From Opitutaceae bacterium (GTDB lineage: Bacteria; Verrucomicrobiota; Verrucomicrobiae; Opitutales; Opitutaceae), in contig JAISAX010000728.1 of NCBI GenBank assembly GCA_031266495.1, positions 1 to 17,324 on the forward strand: a DNA stretch of 17,324 nt. Direction: 5' to 3'. Positions 12,576 to 17,324 of this stretch are shown piece by piece; positions within the stretch are counted from its first letter, which is position 1, and each line of letters begins with the position of its first letter. A program made the position numbers and the translations under genes. The notes beneath the pieces are model-generated. The model made no database searches. It was not told the origin of the DNA and saw only the letters and a list, made by a program, of their open reading frames with translations.

Positions 12576-13376
12576 ATGAAAACAAACTACAAAATCCTGT
12601 CCGCCCCGCTGGCGCTCCTCGCCCTCGTGGTGTTCTCCGTGCCCGCCTCCCCGCTCTCCGCCGCCGACACACCCGTCAACCTCGTCCAGTGGACGTTCAA
12701 CAGTACCGTTGACGGCTACACATCCGCAACTGGAGTGACCATCACCAACCTCGCCAAGTACCCGATGGGCGGTTCACTAAACCTCAATGGCATCAACAAT
12801 TTTGCGAGAAGCGGCAACGCACTTCGGGTGACGACCTCTGCTTACGCGCAGAACAGTGGCACGTTCAGTCTGGCAACGGCGCTGGCCCGAAACAACTACT
12901 TCGAGTTCACGCTCACGGCCGGGGAAGGTTACGAGTTCACGCTGGATTCCCTCTCCTTCAAGTCCCGCGCCGGTTCGACCATTGCTTCAACCACGCGGGG
13001 ATTCTGGATCTTTTCTTCCATTGGCGGCGTTGACGCCGACCACCTCCTGGCCAGTGCGTACGTTTCGGCAGACAGTACCGGCACAGCGACCGAGGGCAGC
13101 ACAATTACCGACACATTCCAGACTTTCACTGTCTCGTCCCTGGCCGGAACAACGATTTCCTCGGGCAACTCCGTAACCTTCTACCTTTACGTCCAGACTT
13201 CCGGTTCTGCCGTATATCTCAATTTCGATGACCTTGTCGTCACCGGCACGGTGACGGCGATCCCCGCCCCCGCCGTCCCCGAACCCGCGAGCATCGCCCT
13301 GATTGCCGGCTTCTCCGTATTGTTGGCGTCACTACATCTTCGCCGCCGCCGCTCCCGTCGCTCCCGTCGCGCCTGA
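12576..13376 (+). CDS. PEP-CTERM sorting domain protein 3
   Basis: Secreted 266-residue protein with a signal peptide (MKTNYKILSAPLALLALVVF, cleavage near LSAA). A beta-rich mature domain begins VNLVQWTFNSTVDGYTSATG and contains LDSLSFKSRAG and YLNFDDLVVTGTV, which resembles the jelly-roll modules found in PEP-CTERM proteins. The C-terminal sorting signal VPEPASIALIAGFSVLLASL starts at residue 234, followed by an exceptionally basic tail RRRRSRRSRRA that is partly built from 9-bp repeats. It starts 82 bp after lacI paralogue 2 and shares its first residues (MKTN) and the AP(L/V)ALLALV core of the signal peptide with the PEP-CTERM protein after paralogue 1, although the mature parts differ. 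The weak GC-rich fold and TTTTT near 12530 between the two genes could be a partial terminator. Confidence 0.86.
   Translation: MKTNYKILSAPLALLALVVFSVPASPLSAADTPVNLVQWTFNSTVDGYTSATGVTITNLAKYPMGGSLNLNGINNFARSGNALRVTTSAYAQNSGTFSLATALARNNYFEFTLTAGEGYEFTLDSLSFKSRAGSTIASTTRGFWIFSSIGGVDADHLLASAYVSADSTGTATEGSTITDTFQTFTVSSLAGTTISSGNSVTFYLYVQTSGSAVYLNFDDLVVTGTVTAIPAPAVPEPASIALIAGFSVLLASLHLRRRRSRRSRRA
13352..13369 (+). repeat. 9-bp repeat encoding the basic tail of PEP-CTERM protein 3
   Basis: GCTCCCGTC occurs twice in tandem, after a CGC-CGC run, and encodes the RSRRSRR end of the sorting signal. It is the same nonamer family as at 1245-1289 and 4599-4625. Confidence 0.65.
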
Positions 13377-13393
13377 CGCGTCTCCCTCCTCCT

Positions 13394-13407
13394 CCCCCCC
13401 CCCCCCC
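13394..13407. repeat. 14-nt poly-C tract
   Basis: Run of 14 C in the 54-bp gap between the PEP-CTERM gene and the MFS gene, ending 23 bp before the GTG start of the latter. This is close enough that length changes could affect the translation initiation region. Confidence 0.88.
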
Positions 13408-13430
13408 GGCGCAACCGCCATCCTTCACAC

Positions 13431-14909
13431 GTGAGTCAAGGCGACCAACAAAACGGCGACGCGAGCGCGCCAGACGCTGGCATTGTCTCCCGTCCGCCGC
13501 GCAAGACGTGGAAAGCCGGCACACTCACCTACACCGCGGGCGGTCTGGTTGTACTGTTTTGCTGGCTGCTGTTTGGCGATTTCTCGTGGTCGATGCGCGA
13601 ACGCTCCGTCGGCCCCATCGCGCACTGGTATCTGAGCCACCTCAAAGTCCCCAATTTTTATTTCGCGCTGCTGCTCGGCACCTTCCCCTCGCTCATGGGC
13701 GTGATCATCAGCCCGGTCATCAGCGTGAAGTCCGACCGGCACCGCGGACGCTGGGGACGGCGCATCCCGTTCCTGCTGGTGACAACCCCCATCGCCACCT
13801 TCGGCATGATCGGCATCGCCTTCACCCCGATGCTCTCGCACTGGGCGCACACCCGGTTCTTCCCGGAACAAAGCGGGATGATCGTGTCGGTCGCGTGCTT
13901 CGGCCTGTTCTGGGCGGCGTTTGAATTCGCGACCATCGCCGCGAGTCCCGTTTTCAACGGCCTGGTCAACGACGTAGTTCCGCGTCCACTACTCGGACGG
14001 TTTTACGGGCTGTTTCGCGCCGTGAGCCTCATCGACGGCGTGATTTTCAACTACTGGATCATGGGCAAGGTGCCCGATCATTTTTTGCTGATCCTCTGCA
14101 CAATCGGCATTTTTTACGGCTGCTCCTTCATGCTCGTCTGCCTCAAGATCAGGGAAGGCAGCTACCCTCCCCCTCCGCCCCCGGCGATGGCGACGGCGAC
14201 GGCGCGGGAGAAAACCGCCGCGGCGACGTCCGGCGAAAACGGCGGCGCGACGACGCGGCCCGGCATGGCGCGACGATTTTTTTACGAGGCGAAACGCTAC
14301 TGCCGGGAGTGTTTCATGAACCCGTATTACCTGCTCGTTTTCCTGTTTCTGAAGGTCGCCATGATGTCATTCGGGCCGGTCAACACCTTTGCGATTCCCT
14401 ACGCGCGGAGCCTCGGCGTGAGCATGGACACTTACGGCAAATGCCTTTCGTTGTCGTTCACCATTTCGCTCTGCCTGGCGTGGTTTCTGGGCTGGGCGGC
14501 AGACTATTTTCACCCGCTGCGCATGGCGCTCGGATCGCTGCTGTGTTACGTGGGCGTGACGGTTTTCGGCGCGTTGTACGCGACGACGCCCGGCGCGTTT
14601 GTGACGGCCTACGTGGCGCATTGCATCATTTCCGGCTGTTACTGGACGAGCGCGGCCTCGCTCGCGCAGTGCCTCTTCCCGCATACGCGGTTCGCGCAAT
14701 TTTCCTCGGCGGCGGGCATCTGCACCGCCGCCGCCAACATGACGCTCGGCCCGCTCGTCGGCCTCCTGATCGACCAGACGGGCGGCGTGTTCCGTTACAC
14801 CTTCATCGTTGCCTCCGGCATCACCGGCGCGGCGCTGGTGACGGGATTTTTTGTCCATCGCAAATTCATGAAACTCGGCGGCCCCGGGGGTTACGTGGCG
14901 CCCGGATAA
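13431..14909 (+). CDS. MFS transporter, probable sugar or oligosaccharide carrier
   Basis: Polytopic inner-membrane protein of 492 residues with about 12 hydrophobic segments in two halves. The loop after the first hydrophobic pair carries SDRHRGRWGRRIPFLL at about 101-116, the pattern of the glycoside-pentoside-hexuronide / SLC45-like branch of the major facilitator superfamily. The central cytoplasmic loop (about 244-290) includes a low-complexity YPPPPPPAMATATARE stretch. A GTG start at 13431 is used because no suitable ATG lies before the first membrane segment; no clear Shine-Dalgarno is seen after the C tract. It follows a PEP-CTERM gene and precedes a dehydrogenase by 37 bp, which fits uptake and processing of a sugar or uronate. 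The substrate is unproven. Confidence 0.85.
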   Translation: MSQGDQQNGDASAPDAGIVSRPPRKTWKAGTLTYTAGGLVVLFCWLLFGDFSWSMRERSVGPIAHWYLSHLKVPNFYFALLLGTFPSLMGVIISPVISVKSDRHRGRWGRRIPFLLVTTPIATFGMIGIAFTPMLSHWAHTRFFPEQSGMIVSVACFGLFWAAFEFATIAASPVFNGLVNDVVPRPLLGRFYGLFRAVSLIDGVIFNYWIMGKVPDHFLLILCTIGIFYGCSFMLVCLKIREGSYPPPPPPAMATATAREKTAAATSGENGGATTRPGMARRFFYEAKRYCRECFMNPYYLLVFLFLKVAMMSFGPVNTFAIPYARSLGVSMDTYGKCLSLSFTISLCLAWFLGWAADYFHPLRMALGSLLCYVGVTVFGALYATTPGAFVTAYVAHCIISGCYWTSAASLAQCLFPHTRFAQFSSAAGICTAAANMTLGPLVGLLIDQTGGVFRYTFIVASGITGAALVTGFFVHRKFMKLGGPGGYVAPG

Positions 14910-14946
14910 AGTATCCAGTTTCCTGTCACAAAAACTGTCGCTCCCC

Positions 14947-16095
14947 ATGACCGCCCTTCTGTCCGCACTCGCCACGCCTGCCGTCCCAGCCGGACCCGCC
15001 GGACTCTCCGCGCTCGCCAAACCACCGTGCGCATTCCCCGCGCAATCGCGCGTCCTCTTCGCCATCGTCCGGCGCGAGAAGGAGATTTTTCTTCCCGATC
15101 CCGATTTTTCCAACCCCGATGCGTTCGCCCATGCCGATTGCGTCTGGCCGGATGTCTTGCCGACCAGGGCCGAACCCGCCGCGTGGCGCGCCCTGCTCGA
15201 AGACATCCGGCCCGACGTGATCGTATCCGCATGGCGCACACCGCCGCTGCCCGTTGACTGGATCACCGGCGGCGACGGCACGAACGACGGAAGCGATGGC
15301 GTGTCCTGCCCGTTGCGCTACGTCTGCCATCTGACCGGCACCGTGCGCCAGAAAGTGCCGCGGGTGTTTCTCGAACGCGGCGGTCTCGTCACCAACTGGG
15401 GCGGGCAGGTCGCCAGACAGGTCGCCGAGCACGCGTTGCTGCTCGCGCTGGCCGTGCTGCGTCGCGCGCCAGCGTGGCTCGGCGCACAGGAAACCTTTTC
15501 CGTTGGGAAAACGCGTATCTGCAATGCGAATACGCGCACCCTTTGCGACCGGCGCATCGGCATCCACGGATGCGGCGGCGTGGCTCGCGCTCTGGCCGCC
15601 TTCCTGAAACCTTTTACGCAGGACATCGCCTGTTTCTCCGCCGGAGTCCCGGCCAGCGTTATCCGGACCGCCGGCATGGAGCCTGCCGGTTCGCTGGCCG
15701 GGCTGTTTTCCGGGCGGGAAATCCTTTTCGAATGCGAGGCGCTCACGCCTGTCAACGACCGATGCGTCGATGCCGCCCTCCTTGGCCGGCTCCCCGACGG
15801 CGCGCTGTTTGTCAACGTCGCCCGGGGCCAGCTTGTGGACGAAATCGCCTTGCTCCATGAAGTCCGCTCCGGACGTCTGCAAGCCGCGCTCGATGTGCTG
15901 GCGGTCGAACCCGTGCCCGCCGATTCCCCGTGGCGGACGCTTCCCGGCGCGATCTGGTCTCCGCACATCGCCGGTCCCACCAGCGACATGATGCCGCGCA
16001 TCGGCTCCGCCGCCATGCAGAACCTCGCCAGCTACCTTGCCGGCGGGCCTCTCTCCCATCTCGTATCCCTCGAAGCATACGACCGGGCGACCTGA
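14947..16095 (+). CDS. D-isomer-specific 2-hydroxyacid dehydrogenase family protein
   Basis: Cytoplasmic NAD(P)-dependent oxidoreductase of 382 residues that would interconvert a 2-keto acid and a D-2-hydroxy acid. The Rossmann nucleotide-binding loop is IGIHGCGGVARAL, with G208, G210 and A213, a GxGxxA variant of GxGxxG. The catalytic residues typical of the family appear in order: R293 (NVARGQ), E321 (LAVEP) and H340 (SPHIAG). The first ~35 residues are an Ala/Pro-rich extension, so the true start might be slightly later, but ATG 14947 fits the 37-bp gap from the transporter gene. The pair probably forms an operon for a sugar acid or related product. The family includes phosphoglycerate and glyoxylate/hydroxypyruvate reductases; the substrate cannot be assigned. 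Confidence 0.88.
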   Translation: MTALLSALATPAVPAGPAGLSALAKPPCAFPAQSRVLFAIVRREKEIFLPDPDFSNPDAFAHADCVWPDVLPTRAEPAAWRALLEDIRPDVIVSAWRTPPLPVDWITGGDGTNDGSDGVSCPLRYVCHLTGTVRQKVPRVFLERGGLVTNWGGQVARQVAEHALLLALAVLRRAPAWLGAQETFSVGKTRICNANTRTLCDRRIGIHGCGGVARALAAFLKPFTQDIACFSAGVPASVIRTAGMEPAGSLAGLFSGREILFECEALTPVNDRCVDAALLGRLPDGALFVNVARGQLVDEIALLHEVRSGRLQAALDVLAVEPVPADSPWRTLPGAIWSPHIAGPTSDMMPRIGSAAMQNLASYLAGGPLSHLVSLEAYDRAT

Positions 16096-16097
16096 CC

Positions 16098-16111
16098 GGG
16101 GGGGGGGGGGG
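16098..16111. repeat. 14-nt poly-G tract
   Basis: Run of 14 G starting 2 bp after the dehydrogenase stop codon, followed by further G-rich sequence to 16137. It is the only tract that is G rather than C on the sense strand downstream of a gene. Confidence 0.88.
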
Positions 16112-16153
16112 CGGGGGCGGTGGGGAGAGCGGGGTGTGAGCAGACGAGTAACT

Positions 16154-16301
16154 GGTCCGGGGAACGCGCGCGTCTCGCGTGCGGGTTTTGGCGTCTCGCC
16201 AAAACCTGTTGCCTCGCCGCCTCCCGCCGCCTTCCCGCCGTCCCCGGATTGCCCGGCGAGACGCCGGGCAGAGCACGCGAGACGCGTGCGCTCCCCGGAC
16301 C
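16154..16301. repeat. Family B four-hairpin element, complete copy 2
   Basis: Terminal inverted repeat GGTCCGGGGA (16154-16163) and TCCCCGGACC (16292-16301). Between them are H1 at 16166-16182 (one G-T mismatch or wobble, loop TCT), H2 at 16184-16206 (GGTTTTGGCG/CGCCAAAACC, TCT), H3 at 16250-16270 (TGCCCGGCG/CGCCGGGCA, AGA) and H4 at 16273-16289 (GCACGCG/CGCGTGC, AGA). Compared with the copy at 10405, stems H2 and H3 each differ at two base pairs and all four changes are compensated. It lies between convergent genes. Confidence 0.88.
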
Positions 16302-16352
16302 TTCCCGATCCCCGGCTTGCGTCCATCGGCTTGAATCGATGGGAATCGATTT

Positions 16353-16376
16353 TCCCCGGACTTTCCCGATCCCGGG
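16353..16376. repeat. Family B terminal fragment abutting the deacetylase-like stop codon
   Basis: TCCCCGGACTTTCCCGATCC repeats the right terminal arm and extension seen at 5106-5125 and, with small changes, at 16292-16310. It ends directly next to the stop codon of the minus-strand gene at 16377. It may be a remnant or an extension of the copy at 16154. Confidence 0.55.
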
Positions 16377-17246
16377 TTACTTGAGAAGCAGATCGGACGG
16401 GAAGACAAACCGGCAACCCTGCCCTGTCAGGTAATCCACAATACGGACGAACTCGGCGAATTTGTCATCATCCCACCCTCCCGCATGTCCCTGCAGGACA
16501 AAATACCGGGGACCAGGCTCCTGGCGCATCGCCGCCCCGAAGCCTTTGACCAGGGCGGCGAGATTGGGTTTGTGGACGGGATTCTCGATGTTCACCGGAC
16601 CCACGCGCCGGGCGACAAATTTGCCCCCGGTGTCACGGGCATTCCCGTACAACCAGACGCGGATTTCGGGGATTTCCGACAGCACGCGGGCCGTCGTGGC
16701 GTCGGTCGCGTTGAATGGTGCTCCGAACGCGACAAAGGTGATGCCGATTTTTTCCTGCGCGAGCCGCATCCCCCGCAGCAGGGAGTCGCGCTGGTTTTCG
16801 TAACTGCTTCGGGAGAATTCCGTGATCCGTCCGCCGTCCGCATCCTTCCGGCCGCCGTGGGTGTATCCGTGATGCCAGTACTCGACCAGACCGGTCGCCG
16901 CGATCTTTTTCAACCCCGCGATGTAGTCCGGATTATCGGCGGCAAGCGAGTTGCAGATGATGCCGATGGAAATCTTGATTTTCCGATCGACGGCAAAATC
17001 CACGACGCGTTGCCAGGCGGCAGGAACCTTGCCGTCACGCGCCCGCATGTCGTCCAGCTTGAGCACGATGAGCGGCGCTCCGGCCGGCGCCGGTTCCGGC
17101 GTGGGCAACGCGGGCGAGGTGGGCGGGGTCGCAGCCGCCAGGCGACCAAGGCCGGCAAACAGGAGGAGCGATGCGAACAGGACGGATCCGGACAGGGATC
17201 CGGACAGAAACGGGAAGCAACGGGGAGACATCATGAAGTCATGCAA
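16377..17246 (-). CDS. Secreted polysaccharide deacetylase-like protein (NodB-fold)
   Basis: The 289-residue product has a hydrophobic export segment (SGSVLFASLLLFAGLGRLAA), a Pro/Thr-rich linker, then a polysaccharide-deacetylase-like barrel. Metal-site-like motifs are KLDDM (D65, D66), HHGYTH (H126 and H130, the H-x3-H pattern) and FGAPFNATD (173-181); a late LQGHAGGWDD segment may supply another active-site His. The motifs are diverged from classic CE4 enzymes (no TFDDG, no RPPxG), so it may belong to a DUF2334-like or other divergent branch and could be a deacetylase, a hydrolase or non-catalytic. The start could be 17246 (AGG 7 nt upstream) or ATG 17234/17231. It converges with the dehydrogenase gene. 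The leader region contains GAACG facing CGTTC at 17271-17286 and a 15-G tract. Confidence 0.8.
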   Translation of the reverse strand: MHDFMMSPRCFPFLSGSLSGSVLFASLLLFAGLGRLAAATPPTSPALPTPEPAPAGAPLIVLKLDDMRARDGKVPAAWQRVVDFAVDRKIKISIGIICNSLAADNPDYIAGLKKIAATGLVEYWHHGYTHGGRKDADGGRITEFSRSSYENQRDSLLRGMRLAQEKIGITFVAFGAPFNATDATTARVLSEIPEIRVWLYGNARDTGGKFVARRVGPVNIENPVHKPNLAALVKGFGAAMRQEPGPRYFVLQGHAGGWDDDKFAEFVRIVDYLTGQGCRFVFPSDLLLK

Positions 17247-17305
17247 CCTGGCGACGCCGGATCGTGTTGCGAACGTTCTTTCGTTCTCCCGGGTGAACGG
17301 AAATC

Positions 17306-17320
17306 GGGGGGGGGGGGGGG
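17306..17320. repeat. 15-nt poly-G tract
   Basis: Run of 15 G about 60 bp upstream of the deacetylase-like start (C on its coding strand), hence in its probable promoter region. It almost reaches the end of the window. Confidence 0.88.
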
Positions 17321-17324
17321 TGGA

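Noticed and set aside
14926..16416. Minus-strand open frame of 496 codons opposite the dehydrogenase
   Set aside because: It is antisense to a gene with intact nucleotide-binding and catalytic motifs and contains translated repeat sequence; no family features.

Overview
The window looks like an accessory, glycan-related region of a GC-rich bacterium of the Verrucomicrobiota, most likely an Opitutaceae-type organism. This is inferred from the combination of three PEP-CTERM surface proteins, a stand-alone type IV pilin-like protein, paralogous LacI regulators, a heparinase II/III-fold enzyme, weak Shine-Dalgarno sites and abundant palindromic repeats. No rRNA, tRNA, phage or transposase gene is visible.

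Layout. (1) 1-2153, plus strand: a membrane-fusion (HlyD/EmrA-type) efflux subunit overlapping an AraC-family regulator by 4 bp. (2) 2154-2985: no convincing gene, but a 22-C tract, a degenerate 21-23 bp tandem array and a hairpin-rich element with terminal inverted repeats. (3) 2986-8492: a minus-strand secreted heparinase II/III-like enzyme, divergent from a LacI regulator that is followed by a PEP-CTERM protein, which converges on a second PEP-CTERM protein. (4) 8759-13376: a minus-strand secreted protein that may be a lyase, preceded by a minus-strand pilin-like protein, divergent from a second LacI regulator that is again followed by a PEP-CTERM protein. (5) 13431-16095: an MFS sugar-type transporter and a D-2-hydroxyacid dehydrogenase, probably one operon. 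(6) 16377-17246, minus strand: a secreted polysaccharide-deacetylase-like protein.

How it may work together (inference). Two related LacI repressors could each control a nearby secreted enzyme and a surface-anchored PEP-CTERM protein. The enzymes would cut an acidic or complex polysaccharide, the PEP-CTERM and pilin-like proteins would hold substrate or enzyme at the cell surface, and the MFS transporter and dehydrogenase would import and reduce the product. No substrate can be named from the sequence.

The most striking non-coding signal is a set of compact hairpins with 3-nt TCT/AGA (or TCC) loops, assembled into two element families. Family B is a 134-148 bp element with terminal inverted repeats and four hairpins. 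Its two complete copies differ by compensated base pairs. Family A has roughly 25-bp terminal inverted repeats, and one copy runs into the 3' end of the lyase-like gene and encodes its last ~88 residues. Six runs of 13-22 C or G, a stop-codon hairpin that covaries between the two lacI paralogues, and a 9-bp microsatellite that builds low-complexity protein segments add to an unusually repeat-active picture.
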